Shown piece after piece: positions 1 to 9,448 of a stretch of 64,000 bases of DNA. Position 1 is the first letter of the stretch. Each line of letters opens with the position of its first letter. The stretch spans positions 228,951-292,950 of the forward strand of contig NZ_LN776189.1 of assembly GCF_000827595.2 (NCBI RefSeq), in the 5' to 3' direction. The notes beneath the pieces were generated by a model. It did no database searches. It saw nothing but the letters and a program-made list of their open reading frames with translations, and was not told where the DNA came from. This DNA is from Necropsobacter massiliensis (lineage in GTDB: Bacteria > Pseudomonadota > Gammaproteobacteria > Enterobacterales > Pasteurellaceae). Position numbers and translations under genes: made by a program.

Positions 1-1306
1 AGGAGCCGCAACCTAATGTTAGAGAAGGGAGGAAGGAGTTATATACATCACCGATACCGCCGAAAGTTGACGGCGAATTCCAGATAACGCGAATGGCTTT
101 AACCCGTTCGCCGTATGCTTTCGCCAGCTGTGCATCTTTGGTATGAATGGCGGCGGAGTGACCCAAACCGTTGAATTCCACCATCGCTTCCGCCAGATTC
201 ACGCCCTCATCAGTAGAGCGGGATTTCAGCAATGCCAGTACCGGAGAAAGTTTTTCACGGGTTAACGGTTCTTTTGGACCGACCTCTTTACATTCCGCCA
301 GCAGAATATTGGTGTGTTCAGGCACTTCAAAACCCGCCTGTTGGGCGATCCAATGCGCCGGTTTACCTACCACATTGGCGTTTAATTTGGCGCCGGCGCA
401 GTTTGCGCTGTTGGCTTTGGCGCCGAACATAAATTCTTCCAGCAGTCCTTTTTCTTTTTTGTTGACCAGATAAACACCGTAGGATTTCAATTCTTTGACG
501 AATTCATCATACACTTCCTGATCTACAATCGCCGCTTGTTCGGAGGCGCACACCATACCGTTATCGAATGCTTTTGACATAACGATATCATGTACCGCCT
601 GTTTGATGTCGGCCGATTTTTCCACATAAGCCGGAACGTTGCCCGCGCCGACGCCCAACGCCGGTTTACCGCAGGAATACGCCGCTTCCACCATTGCGTT
701 ACCGCCGGTGGCGAGAATTGTGGCGATGCCCGGATGTTTCATCAATGCGCCAGTGCCTTCCATCGACGGTTGTTCAATCCACTGAATACAGTTTTTCGGC
801 GCTCCTGCCGCCACAGCCGCTTCATAAACGATGCGTGCCGCATGTGCGGAAGATTGCTGAGCGGACGGGTGGAAAGCGAAGACGATCGGGTTGCGGGTTT
901 TTAAGGCGATTAAAGATTTGAAAATGGCGGTGGAAGTGGGGTTGGTAGTCGGTGTGATGCCGCAGATAACGCCCACTGGATCGGCGATTTCGGTGATGCC
1001 GGTCACATCGTCTTCGCTGATGATGCCGACGGTTTTCAGATTGCGCATATTGTTGACGACATATTCACAGGCAAACAGATTTTTTGTCGCCTTATCTTCG
1101 AATACACCGCGACCGGTTTCTTCGTAAGCGTGCATTGCCAAAATGCCGTGTTGATCCAGTGCCGCCACCGAAGCTTTCGCAACGATATAGTCCACTTGTT
1201 TCTGATCCAGCAGGCGGAATTCATCCAACGCCACTAAACCTTTCTCCACAAGCGCATTGACTTCCGCCTGAGCTGGGCTGACTGCATTTTCAACAGTGTT
1301 ACTCAT
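1..1306 (-). CDS. adhE: Bifunctional aldehyde/alcohol dehydrogenase AdhE, N-terminal half (cut by window edge)
   Basis: The frame is open from an ATG at 1306 to the left edge, about 435 codons of a family near 870-890. It covers the acetyl-CoA-reducing aldehyde dehydrogenase domain. Visible motifs are the NAD-binding stretch [10 protein letters not shown], the catalytic Cys in NGMVCASEQ, and the end-of-domain motif PSLTLGCGS at the edge. The iron-dependent alcohol dehydrogenase half lies outside. AdhE turns acetyl-CoA into ethanol during fermentation and recycles NADH. An AGGAGAAATC ribosome site sits just before the start. A CRP/FNR-like dyad lies about 105 bp upstream, which fits anaerobic control. 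No frameshift is seen. Confidence 0.95.
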   Translation of the reverse strand, partial: MSNTVENAVSPAQAEVNALVEKGLVALDEFRLLDQKQVDYIVAKASVAALDQHGILAMHAYEETGRGVFEDKATKNLFACEYVVNNMRNLKTVGIISEDDVTGITEIADPVGVICGITPTTNPTSTAIFKSLIALKTRNPIVFAFHPSAQQSSAHAARIVYEAAVAAGAPKNCIQWIEQPSMEGTGALMKHPGIATILATGGNAMVEAAYSCGKPALGVGAGNVPAYVEKSADIKQAVHDIVMSKAFDNGMVCASEQAAIVDQEVYDEFVKELKSYGVYLVNKKEKGLLEEFMFGAKANSANCAGAKLNANVVGKPAHWIAQQAGFEVPEHTNILLAECKEVGPKEPLTREKLSPVLALLKSRSTDEGVNLAEAMVEFNGLGHSAAIHTKDAQLAKAYGERVKAIRVIWNSPSTFGGIGDVYNSFLPSLTLGCGS

Positions 1307-1686
1307 AATGATTTCTCCTAAAGTTTACAAATATAAAAAATTTTCCTGAACGAAATTATACTCAGTCGGAGGAAGTGATATCCAACAATTTAGCCAGAAA
1401 AAAGCTAAACTGTGATCTAGATCAAATTAGATAAAATCTCTTATTTAACAACTAATTAACATAAAGTAAACAATGAATTTTTCCTTCATGAAACCGCTAT
1501 TTCATGCAGTGTAGAGTACAAATCGATTTCAAATTATCGGTGAAGTTTTAAGGAATTAAGTCAAATTGTGAAGAAAAACCCGAAAGAGAAAAGCAATACA
1601 GTTTATATTCATTTGGAGTGCGGTTTCACCTCGCAGGATATGTCCGACCACACAATTGCGGGCAAAAGTGCGGTCGGTTTTTTGGA
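1307..1686. other. Upstream region of adhE and downstream region of greB
   Basis: This 380-bp stretch holds no convincing gene. The adhE half is AT-rich and carries the CRP/FNR-like site at 1411-1426, so it is probably the adhE promoter region. One exact uptake signal (1666-1674) lies just past the greB stop. The open frames crossing into greB read antisense to it and look like shadows. Confidence 0.6.
1411..1426. promoter_or_regulatory. CRP/FNR-type dyad upstream of adhE
   Basis: The 16-mer TGTGATCTAGATCAAA matches TGTGA-N6-TCACA with one mismatch (TCAAA). It also matches the FNR form TTGAT-N4-ATCAA with one mismatch (GTGAT). The sequence alone cannot tell CRP from FNR. FNR control would suit fermentative adhE. 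Confidence 0.5.
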
Positions 1687-2163
1687 TTATTTTTCATACC
1701 AAATTGCATTAATATACAGCATTACTCTGCCGGCTGGAGTGGCAACGCTGACTTCGTCGTCAACCTGTTTGCCGATAAGCGCCCGGGCGACGGGGCTGTC
1801 GATGGAAATCCAGTTTTTAGCGGGGTCGAATTCGTCGCAGCCGACGATGCGGTAGCGATGCTGTTCGCCCTCTTCGTTTTCCAGCATGACCCATGCGCCG
1901 AAAAACACTTTGCCCTCCTGTTTCGGGTTGTAATCCACAATTTGCAACACCTCCAGTCGTTTGGTCAGAAAACGTACGCGCCGGTCGATCTCGCGCAGGC
2001 GGCGTTTGCCATAAATATATTCTGCATTTTCGCTGCGATCACCGAGCGCCGCAGCGTCGGAAACGGCTTGGGTCACTTTCGGGCGTTCCTCTTTCCACAG
2101 CAATTTTAATTCTTGATCTAAGGCGTTCCAGCCCGCACGGGTAATATAGTTTGATTTAGCCAT
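1687..2163 (-). CDS. greB: Transcription elongation factor GreB
   Basis: GreB rescues backtracked RNA polymerase by stimulating cleavage of the 3' end of the transcript. From the ATG at 2163 (MAKSNYITRAGW) it is 158 residues, the same length as Escherichia coli GreB. The N-terminal coiled coil carries the acidic tip segment LGDRSENAEYIYGKRR. The C-terminal FKBP-like domain includes the motif SIDSPVARALIGK. The frame can extend 16 residues upstream, but those residues are not family-like. It is divergent from tex, an arrangement also known in enterobacteria. Confidence 0.95.
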   Translation of the reverse strand: MAKSNYITRAGWNALDQELKLLWKEERPKVTQAVSDAAALGDRSENAEYIYGKRRLREIDRRVRFLTKRLEVLQIVDYNPKQEGKVFFGAWVMLENEEGEQHRYRIVGCDEFDPAKNWISIDSPVARALIGKQVDDEVSVATPAGRVMLYINAIWYEK

Positions 2164-2283
2164 ATTGAATAAATTGTCCGATTTAGTTCGCGAATTTGAT
2201 GAATTTTCCAATAACTATTTGAGCGTAATGTATAAAAACAGTATCCTATACAAATTTCACTTTAATAATCAACAATTATAACG

Positions 2284-4605
2284 ATGTTAAATCAACAAAT
2301 TTCACAGATTATTGCCGCCGAACTTGCGGTACACCCTCAACAAATTCTGGCGGCTATGCAGTTGCTGGATGACGGCAACACCATTCCGTTTATTGCGCGT
2401 TATCGCAAAGAGGCGACCGGCGCGCTGGACGACACCCAGCTGCGCCATTTTGAAACCCGTCTGATTTACTTGCGTGAGCTGGAAGAGCGCCGCCACAGCA
2501 TTTTGAAATCCATTGAGGAGCAGGGCAAACTCAGCGCTGAATTGCGCGAAAAAATTGCCGTGGTGCAAAGCAAAACCGAGCTGGAAGATTTATATTTGCC
2601 GTATAAACCGAAACGCCGCACCAAAGGGCAAATTGCCATTGAAGCGGGCATTGAACCGCTGGCGGATTTATTGTGGCATGAACCGCAGCATGAACCGGAG
2701 CAGGCGGCAGCGGCATATGTCGATGCGGATAAAGGCTTTGCCGATGAGAAAGCGGTGTTGGACGGCGCGCGTTATATTTTAATGGAACGCTTTGCCGAAG
2801 ACGCGCAATTACTGGCGAAAGTACGTGCTTATTTACAGCAAAGTGCGGTCATTATTTCGCGCGTTTTGGAAGGCAAAGCACAGGAAGGAGAAAAATTCCG
2901 CGATTATTTCGAACATCAGGAATTGTTGCGTAACGTGCCGTCGCACCGCGCCTTGGCGATGTTTCGCGGGCGCAATGAAGGCGTGTTGCAATTAAGTTTG
3001 AACGCCGATCCCGAGCAGGAAGACGGCGCGCGCCACAGCTATTGCGAGGAGCTTATCCGCGAGCATTTGGGTGTGCGTTTTACTAATCAAGCGGCGGATA
3101 AATGGCGCGCGCAGGTGATCAGCTGGACGTGGCGGATTAAAGTTTCCCTGCATTTAGAAACGGAATTGATGAGCGCGCTGCGTGAGCGGGCGGAAGACGA
3201 GGCGATTGACGTTTTTGCGCGTAATTTGACCGCACTTTTAATGGCGGCACCGGCAGGCGCGAAACATACCATGGGGCTTGATCCGGGGCTGCGTACCGGG
3301 GTGAAAGTGGCGGTGGTGGATAACACCGGTAAATTGCTGGCAACCGATACGGTGTATCCGCACACCGGGCAGACCGAGCGCGCCATGCTTACTCTGTATC
3401 AGCTGATTAAACGGCATAACGTGGAATTGATCGCCATCGGCAACGGTACGGCGTCACGCGAAACGGAGCGTTTTGCCAAAGAGGTGATTAAACAGCTTGA
3501 TGACAACAAACCGCAAACCGTGGTGGTGAGCGAGGCGGGCGCGTCGGTATATTCCGCTTCCGAACTGGCAGCGCAGGAATTCCCGACGCTCGATGTTTCG
3601 TTGCGCGGTGCGGTGTCGATTGCGCGTCGTTTGCAAGATCCGCTGGCGGAACTGGTGAAAATCGAACCGAAAGCCATCGGTGTGGGACAATATCAGCACG
3701 ATGTTAATCAAAGCCAGCTGGCACGTAAATTGGATGCCGTGGTAGAAGACTGTGTTAACGCCGTAGGAGTGGATCTGAATACCGCTTCCGCGCCGTTATT
3801 GGCGCGGGTTGCCGGAATGACGAAAACACTGGCGCAGAATATCGTTGCCTATCGTGATGAAAATGGGCGTTTTGACAGCCGCGAACAGCTGAAAAACGTG
3901 CCACGTTTAGGACCGAAAGCGTTCGAACAATGCGCCGGTTTTATGCGTATCGCGCAGGGCAAAAATCCGTTGGACGCTTCTGGCGTGCATCCGGAGGCTT
4001 ATCCGGTGGTAGAAAAAATTCTGCGTGCCACTGAGCAGTCTATTCAGGATTTAATGGGTAATGCCAGCGCAGTGCACAGACTGGATGCCAAACAATTTAT
4101 TGATGAGCAATTCGGCTTGCCGACGGTGCAGGATATTTTCAAAGAGCTGGAAAAACCGGGGCGTGACCCGCGCGGCGAATTCAAAACGGCCAGTTTTATG
4201 GACGGCGTAGAAGACATCGGCGATCTGAAAGCGGGGATGATTTTGGAAGGCACCGTGACCAATGTGACCAATTTCGGTGCTTTCGTGGATATCGGCGTAC
4301 ATCAGGACGGCTTGGTGCATATTTCTTCCCTGTCGGATAAATTTGTGGACGACCCGCATCAGGTGGTGAAAACCGGTGATATCGTCAAAGTGAAAGTATT
4401 GGAGGTGGATGTGGCGCGTAAACGGATTGCATTGACTATGCGTTTGGACGAAAGTGCGGTCAAAAATACGCCGAAATCCGACCGCACTTTATCCGCCAAA
4501 GGACGCGGCGATAACCGCGAGTCGCGCAATAACCGTGCAAATCCGCACAGCAACGGCGCTATGAGCAATGCTTTTGCCGACGCGTTGAAAAACTGGAAAA
4601 AATAA
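2284..4605 (+). CDS. tex: Tex/YhgF RNA-binding transcription accessory protein
   Basis: The protein is 773 residues, the usual Tex length. Order: helical N-terminal region; YqgF/RNase H-like domain starting near residue 331 (GLDPGLRTG); helix-hairpin-helix pair near 490-560 ([10 protein letters not shown]); S1 RNA-binding domain near 648-720 ([16 protein letters not shown]); then a basic, Asn/Arg-rich tail. Tex proteins bind nucleic acid and are implicated in transcription and RNA metabolism; the exact job is unsettled. Three regions of the gene carry uptake signals, including an inverted pair in the variable tail. brnQ follows after 12 bp. Confidence 0.93.
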   Translation: MLNQQISQIIAAELAVHPQQILAAMQLLDDGNTIPFIARYRKEATGALDDTQLRHFETRLIYLRELEERRHSILKSIEEQGKLSAELREKIAVVQSKTELEDLYLPYKPKRRTKGQIAIEAGIEPLADLLWHEPQHEPEQAAAAYVDADKGFADEKAVLDGARYILMERFAEDAQLLAKVRAYLQQSAVIISRVLEGKAQEGEKFRDYFEHQELLRNVPSHRALAMFRGRNEGVLQLSLNADPEQEDGARHSYCEELIREHLGVRFTNQAADKWRAQVISWTWRIKVSLHLETELMSALRERAEDEAIDVFARNLTALLMAAPAGAKHTMGLDPGLRTGVKVAVVDNTGKLLATDTVYPHTGQTERAMLTLYQLIKRHNVELIAIGNGTASRETERFAKEVIKQLDDNKPQTVVVSEAGASVYSASELAAQEFPTLDVSLRGAVSIARRLQDPLAELVKIEPKAIGVGQYQHDVNQSQLARKLDAVVEDCVNAVGVDLNTASAPLLARVAGMTKTLAQNIVAYRDENGRFDSREQLKNVPRLGPKAFEQCAGFMRIAQGKNPLDASGVHPEAYPVVEKILRATEQSIQDLMGNASAVHRLDAKQFIDEQFGLPTVQDIFKELEKPGRDPRGEFKTASFMDGVEDIGDLKAGMILEGTVTNVTNFGAFVDIGVHQDGLVHISSLSDKFVDDPHQVVKTGDIVKVKVLEVDVARKRIALTMRLDESAVKNTPKSDRTLSAKGRGDNRESRNNRANPHSNGAMSNAFADALKNWKK
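4451..4490. repeat. Inverted pair of DNA uptake signals inside the tex 3' end
   Basis: AAAGTGCGGTC at 4451-4461 and its reverse complement at 4480-4490 are separated by 18 bases. They lie in the coding sequence for the poorly conserved linker after the S1 domain. No T-run follows, so it is not an obvious terminator. Confidence 0.85.
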
Positions 4606-4617
4606 AGGGATAATAAT

Positions 4618-5931
4618 ATGACAAAAAATACATTTGTGGTCGGCTTTATGCTATTTGCCATTTTCTTTGGCGCCGGGAACCTGATTTTTCCGCCCAAATT
4701 GGGGTTTGAAAGCGGCAGTGCGTTTTGGCCTTCAATCAGCGGTTTTGTGCTGACCGGTATCGGGCTGCCGTTGCTCGGGATTATTGTCAGCGCGTTTTAT
4801 AAAGGCGGTTATAAAGATGCGTTGAAACAGATTCATCCGTTATTTTCACTGGTTTTTCTGGTGGCGATTTACCTGTCTATTGGTCCTTTTTTTGCCGGTC
4901 CGCGTACCGGTGCGACAGCGTATGAAATTGCGATTGTGCCTTTTGTTGGTGAGCCGGGCGTGTGGTCAAAATTTCTGTTTTGTCTGATCTATTTCGCTTT
5001 AACTTTGTGGCTGAGCTTAAATCCGTCCAAAATGGTGGATCGCATCGGTGCCGTGCTCACTCCGGTGCTGCTGCTTTCTATTATTGCGTTGGTGATCAAA
5101 GCCTATTTGATGTTAAACGGCAGCGCCCCCGCTTATGTGCAGCCGGAGGATAACGCCTCGTTCTTTAACGGGATTATTAACGGTTATTTCACTATGGACG
5201 CCTTGGCGTCTATCGCTTTTTCGGTGATTGTGATTAATGCGATTCGGGCGAAGACCACCAATCATACGTCACTGCAAAAACAGACCATTCAGGCGGGGGT
5301 TATCGCTGCCATTGCCTTGGGCGTGATTTATGTGTCGCTCGGCTGGATCGGCAACCATTTAACCTTGGATGCGACGCAGCTGGAGACATTGGCGGTGAAA
5401 AATCAGGATTTGGGCACTTATATTCTGAACAATGCGACGGCAATGGCATTTGGTGAGCTGGGGCGTACTTTGCTCGGCGTGATTGTGTCGCTTGCTTGTT
5501 TAACCACAGCGGTCGGGCTGGCGGTGTCGGTAAGTGAGTATTTTAATGAAATATATCCTAAAATTTCTTACCGCACTTATGTGATTTTATTTTGTCTGAT
5601 CAGTTTTGCCATTGCCAATTTGGGGCTGAAAGAAGTCATCAGCAAATCTCTGCCAGTACTGCTGATATTGTATCCGATTGCGATGACGGTAATTTTATTG
5701 TTGCTGATTAACTTGTTCTTGCCACTGCCGTTGCTGGCACACCGTCTTTCGCTGGGGCTGGTTTCGGTAATCTCGATTTTATCTGTTATCGGCATTGAGC
5801 AGGTAGAATTTATTGAGCAGCTGCCGTTGAAATCCTATTCGATGGAATGGCTGCCGTTTGCCGCAATTGGGCTGATTATCGGCTATTTATTGCAGGGCAT
5901 GCGTAAGAAAACTAAACGGGTTGTGCGTTAG
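4618..5931 (+). CDS. brnQ: Branched-chain amino-acid carrier BrnQ (LIVCS family)
   Basis: This 437-residue inner-membrane protein has about 12 hydrophobic segments. It opens with the LIVCS signature FMLFAIFFGAGNLIFPPKLG. Family members import leucine, isoleucine and valine with Na+ or H+. The start at 4618 has AAAGGGAT eight bases upstream. It follows tex closely and ends at a strong hairpin shared with the convergent pga operon, so tex and brnQ may be co-transcribed. Confidence 0.92.
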   Translation: MTKNTFVVGFMLFAIFFGAGNLIFPPKLGFESGSAFWPSISGFVLTGIGLPLLGIIVSAFYKGGYKDALKQIHPLFSLVFLVAIYLSIGPFFAGPRTGATAYEIAIVPFVGEPGVWSKFLFCLIYFALTLWLSLNPSKMVDRIGAVLTPVLLLSIIALVIKAYLMLNGSAPAYVQPEDNASFFNGIINGYFTMDALASIAFSVIVINAIRAKTTNHTSLQKQTIQAGVIAAIALGVIYVSLGWIGNHLTLDATQLETLAVKNQDLGTYILNNATAMAFGELGRTLLGVIVSLACLTTAVGLAVSVSEYFNEIYPKISYRTYVILFCLISFAIANLGLKEVISKSLPVLLILYPIAMTVILLLLINLFLPLPLLAHRLSLGLVSVISILSVIGIEQVEFIEQLPLKSYSMEWLPFAAIGLIIGYLLQGMRKKTKRVVR

Positions 5932-5950
5932 CCGGCAGAAAAATAAAAAA

Positions 5951-5987
5951 TAGCTTAATGTCTTTGCGACATTAAGCTATTGATTTT
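5951..5987. terminator. Bidirectional terminator between brnQ and pgaD
   Basis: A perfect 12-bp stem, TAGCTTAATGTC (5951-5962) with GACATTAAGCTA (5968-5979), has a 5-base loop. A-run and T-run flanks serve both convergent transcripts. It abuts the pgaD stop codon. Confidence 0.88.
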
Positions 5988-6272
5988 TTATCGTGTGGTT
6001 AATTTTGTTTTCGTCATCCCCGACCACATTATCGTCAGCAGCACGAGTGCGGCTGCGACGGATAACATGGCGCCGATGATTTCAACAAATAACAATCCTT
6101 CGAATACGGGCTTAGAGATGATATTACTGAACTGTGTCAGAATAAAATGAAAAATATACATCCAAAGCCCCCATGTCGCTAAGTCCATTAGCAGTGTTTT
6201 TGTCTTTACCTTCCAGTGTAATTGCTGACTTTTGTTAATAATCATTAAGTGCTGTAATTGAAGTGGTGACAT
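5988..6272 (-). CDS. pgaD: PgaD, accessory subunit for poly-N-acetylglucosamine synthesis
   Basis: The 94-residue protein has two membrane helices (about residues 29-49 and 62-86). This matches the small inner-membrane partner of PgaC, where c-di-GMP stabilises the pair in E. coli. It is shorter than E. coli PgaD, near 137 residues. Its ATG directly follows the pgaC stop with no gap, and GAGGAG inside the pgaC end serves as ribosome site. The name rests mainly on position and topology because the sequence is poorly conserved. Confidence 0.82.
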   Translation of the reverse strand: MSPLQLQHLMIINKSQQLHWKVKTKTLLMDLATWGLWMYIFHFILTQFSNIISKPVFEGLLFVEIIGAMLSVAAALVLLTIMWSGMTKTKLTTR

Positions 6273-7505
6273 TTAAACTCCTCTGTCAGGACTAATCCAA
6301 ACGGCAAGTTTGGATTTATTTCTAAAGATCGCTTTTGGTATGCCCAAAAGCAGCGTAACTGTATTCAGTAACCAATAAGCCCATGGATACCAAATACAGG
6401 AAATCGCATAACGGATTAATCCTTTCTCATAACGGCTGTCAATATAAATGCTGCAAATACATTGCATGATAAAGGTAAGAAATAAGACCGAAATATTGGT
6501 TTTCAGGAACATGATGTCGATTGGCAAAGGATTTCCCGTTGCGAATTTATATAACGCCGTCAGGCTGAGGCTCAGCAATAAAATTGCCCAAGCGGCGGTG
6601 GTGAAATATTCAATATACATCGGCCATAAGCGGCGGTTTCTCAAGCGCCAAACGCGCGGAAAATATTTGATGATGACTTCCGCGCCACCTTGCGCCCAGC
6701 GTAAGCGCTGTTTGAACAGCCCGTGCAGGCTTTCCGGCATCAATACCCAGCACAATGCTCGCGGTTCGTAGTAAATATCGTAGCCCGAGGTTTGCAGTTT
6801 CCAGCTGACGTCAATATCTTCGGTAATCATATTGGTGCTCCAGCCACCGATTTGCCGCATGGCGTCTTTCCGAAATAAACAGCATACGCCGGATACGGTA
6901 AAAATGGTGCCCATTAGACTTTGCGCCCGTTTAATCAAGCCGATGATGGAACTGAATTCCGACACCTGTAGGCGACCGAGTACCGTGCTGCGGTTACGCA
7001 CGCGGGGATTGCCGGTTACTGCGCCGTATTTCGGGTTGTTTTCCAGTGCGCTGACCATATATCCGAGCGCGGAATAATCCAGTATGGCGTCGCCGTCAAT
7101 GCAGGCGACATATTTTCCTCGCGCAATGCTCAGTGCGTTATTTAGTGCGCTTGCTTTGCCAGCGTTTTCTTGGTGCAGTGGCACGATTCTGGCGTCGGTT
7201 TGCGCCCATTTATCGATGATTTCGCCGGTGTCGTCTTTGCTGCCGTCATTAATAAAAATTAATTCATAGTTGGGATAGTTAAGTTTTAATAAGTGCGGTA
7301 TGGATTCATCCAGATTTTCCGCTTCGTTATAACAAGGGATCATGACGCTGACCATCGGCGCTTGTTGCGGCGTTAAGGTGCGGAAGTTCATTTTCCGTTT
7401 CTTCCTTTCGATAAAAAGAAAGTAAATCATGCCGGCGGCAGACCAATAAAAAGCCATAACTGCCGGGTAGCTGAACACGAATAATCCGAGTATTTCGAGT
7501 AGCAT
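6273..7505 (-). CDS. pgaC: PgaC, poly-beta-1,6-N-acetylglucosamine synthase
   Basis: This 410-residue family-2 glycosyltransferase polymerises UDP-GlcNAc and threads the polymer through the inner membrane. Family motifs are in place: CIDGDAILD with the DxD at 137-139, ITEDIDVSW with TED at 228-230, and QRLRW at 266-270. Membrane segments lie at the N-terminus and after about residue 300. It is third in a tight pgaABCD operon, 17 bp after pgaB. Confidence 0.95.
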   Translation of the reverse strand: MLLEILGLFVFSYPAVMAFYWSAAGMIYFLFIERKKRKMNFRTLTPQQAPMVSVMIPCYNEAENLDESIPHLLKLNYPNYELIFINDGSKDDTGEIIDKWAQTDARIVPLHQENAGKASALNNALSIARGKYVACIDGDAILDYSALGYMVSALENNPKYGAVTGNPRVRNRSTVLGRLQVSEFSSIIGLIKRAQSLMGTIFTVSGVCCLFRKDAMRQIGGWSTNMITEDIDVSWKLQTSGYDIYYEPRALCWVLMPESLHGLFKQRLRWAQGGAEVIIKYFPRVWRLRNRRLWPMYIEYFTTAAWAILLLSLSLTALYKFATGNPLPIDIMFLKTNISVLFLTFIMQCICSIYIDSRYEKGLIRYAISCIWYPWAYWLLNTVTLLLGIPKAIFRNKSKLAVWISPDRGV

Positions 7506-7522
7506 TGCAGGTTCCTTAACGG

Positions 7523-9430
7523 TTATTTGGTTAACTCTTTATTCACCGACATATAGGGTTTCATTTTGTTAATATCCGGTTTATTCGTTAGAAAATTGTC
7601 CGGATAATAACCGAAGCTGTCTATGCCTTGCTGTTCCAGTAAGGTAATCCAATGGATTAATTCTTTAACGTCGATATCTTGCCGTGTGCGCCAGTTCACC
7701 GACTGAAATTCAAATAACACCTTGTTGAGATTGACGTTTGTGGCTTTAACCTGGGTAATTAATCGTTTAAACCAATCATACGCCTGCGCTTTAGAAATCG
7801 ACTGTTCGTTTTCCATATAGGGCATCGCCATAATGGCAGTGGTATCGTAATGTTCGGTGAATGCCACAAAGTTTTGGGCAAACCACGCTTCGGCTTCTGG
7901 ATTGGTAATCAGTGAGGCGTAAATGTTACGCGCGGTTTTGATATTTTCTCTGCCGTTCCAGAAATAAGGCGCCAGCGCTGCTTTCAATTCATCTGTGAAG
8001 TGAATTAAATCCATCGTTTTGCTATTGTTATGCGCTGTTTGCGGCGCGGCGGGATTGCCTTCAAAATCGGTTAAAAAGGCGTCGTCATGAAAGAGAATGC
8101 CGTTGAATTTGGCGTGAAATGCCAGATCCTGATAGATCGATTTGATCACCTCTTTATTTTGCTGATTGTACGGCGACAATCTGAGGTAGTGGGCATCGGA
8201 CGGTCGGTTCGTTCTTGCATCGGTGACATACTGATAGCGCTTGTTTGATTGACGTAAATCGAACGCCAGCACCGGCATCCACGCATAGACTTTAACCCCA
8301 GCACGGGTGCTCAGCTGCCAAGCTACTCGGCTGAATAAATCCGCTTTGACCGGCAAATATTTATTCGGAAAATATAATGCTTCGGCGACTCCGTTGCCGT
8401 CTTGATCGGCAAAGGCTTGCAAATACACAGTGGTGATGCCGTAGTTATGAATGCGTTCGATGAGATCATCGAAGTTTTTCTGTTGCTGCGCGGGATTCGG
8501 ATCATAAAGGTAGTCCAAATCAACGTGCACGACACGTTGAATATGACTTTCCTGTTCTTTATTTTGCAGATATTCCGCAATAGTGCCGATGTCCGTTTCC
8601 GCATCTAGTAGTAAACGACCCACATATTTATCACCGGCGCGGTTGATTTTCTTACCGTTTAGAGAAAAATAATGAGTAAAACCGGCTTGTGCGGCAATAT
8701 CGACCGCGGTTTCGTTAAACTGTCCGTAAGGCCAGACCATTACCCGCGGCGCTTTACCTGCGCCCGTTTTAATGGCGTTAGATGACAGTGTGAAGTCATT
8801 CGATAACCGGGATTTGTATTGTGCCGGTGTTTCATATCGACCGTTTTTATAGACCGGGGCGATCACCGCCGGTAACGAACTGCCCGCCGGGTTTGCATTG
8901 ACGCCGTGGTGCAAATTATGAGTATGCGAGGCAATTTCGACCAAACCGCTTTGTTGCATTTCTCTGACTTGTTGCCAATTGGTAAATGCCGAGCGCGCCA
9001 ATTTTGTGTTGCCGTATGCAATCGTCGACCCGGCGGGAGCGTTCAACCAACTGGTGACCGGAGCGAAAACTGCCGCATAATTATAGGCTTTCAGTAATGG
9101 AAAGATGACGCTGTACATAGTTTCGTAACCGTCATCAAAACTGAGTAGTACCGCATTGTCTGGTAAGTCGGCAATGCCGTTTTCGGCGTCGATGATCTGC
9201 TGCCAGCTGACAATGTGATAACCGTTGTTTTTCAACCAGTTGAAATGGTTGATCAGCATTGTCGCCGGAATGGTTTGCGGAAGATAAAATTTTTCTTGCT
9301 GCGCCGCGCTTTCATCTATCACGGAATGATATGCCAGCACGCGATATTCGTTGTTTTTCGCTTGCACGCCGAGAGCCGTTAATGACAGGCAGATGATAGT
9401 GAATGCCTGATAAATTTTTTGCCAAAACAT
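7523..9430 (-). CDS. pgaB: PgaB, poly-N-acetylglucosamine N-deacetylase with C-terminal glycoside hydrolase-like domain
   Basis: At 635 residues it carries a family-4 carbohydrate esterase domain (about 25-285). The metal and catalytic residues are visible: DD at 99-100 in SFDDGYE, and H169 and H174 in ASHTHNLHHG, with the E. coli spacing. The C-terminal domain (about 300-620) starts with VVHVDLDYLYDPNP. Partial deacetylation is needed for export through PgaA. Unlike E. coli PgaB, the N-terminus (ICLSLTALGVQA) looks like an ordinary cleaved signal without a lipobox cysteine, so the protein may be periplasmic and not lipid-anchored. Confidence 0.94.
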   Translation of the reverse strand: MFWQKIYQAFTIICLSLTALGVQAKNNEYRVLAYHSVIDESAAQQEKFYLPQTIPATMLINHFNWLKNNGYHIVSWQQIIDAENGIADLPDNAVLLSFDDGYETMYSVIFPLLKAYNYAAVFAPVTSWLNAPAGSTIAYGNTKLARSAFTNWQQVREMQQSGLVEIASHTHNLHHGVNANPAGSSLPAVIAPVYKNGRYETPAQYKSRLSNDFTLSSNAIKTGAGKAPRVMVWPYGQFNETAVDIAAQAGFTHYFSLNGKKINRAGDKYVGRLLLDAETDIGTIAEYLQNKEQESHIQRVVHVDLDYLYDPNPAQQQKNFDDLIERIHNYGITTVYLQAFADQDGNGVAEALYFPNKYLPVKADLFSRVAWQLSTRAGVKVYAWMPVLAFDLRQSNKRYQYVTDARTNRPSDAHYLRLSPYNQQNKEVIKSIYQDLAFHAKFNGILFHDDAFLTDFEGNPAAPQTAHNNSKTMDLIHFTDELKAALAPYFWNGRENIKTARNIYASLITNPEAEAWFAQNFVAFTEHYDTTAIMAMPYMENEQSISKAQAYDWFKRLITQVKATNVNLNKVLFEFQSVNWRTRQDIDVKELIHWITLLEQQGIDSFGYYPDNFLTNKPDINKMKPYMSVNKELTK

Positions 9431-9448
9431 GTGATAAGTTCCCGTAAA

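Noticed and set aside
1618..2109. 163-codon plus-strand frame between adhE and greB
   Set aside because: It runs antisense through greB, lacks family features, and greB is clearly the real gene.
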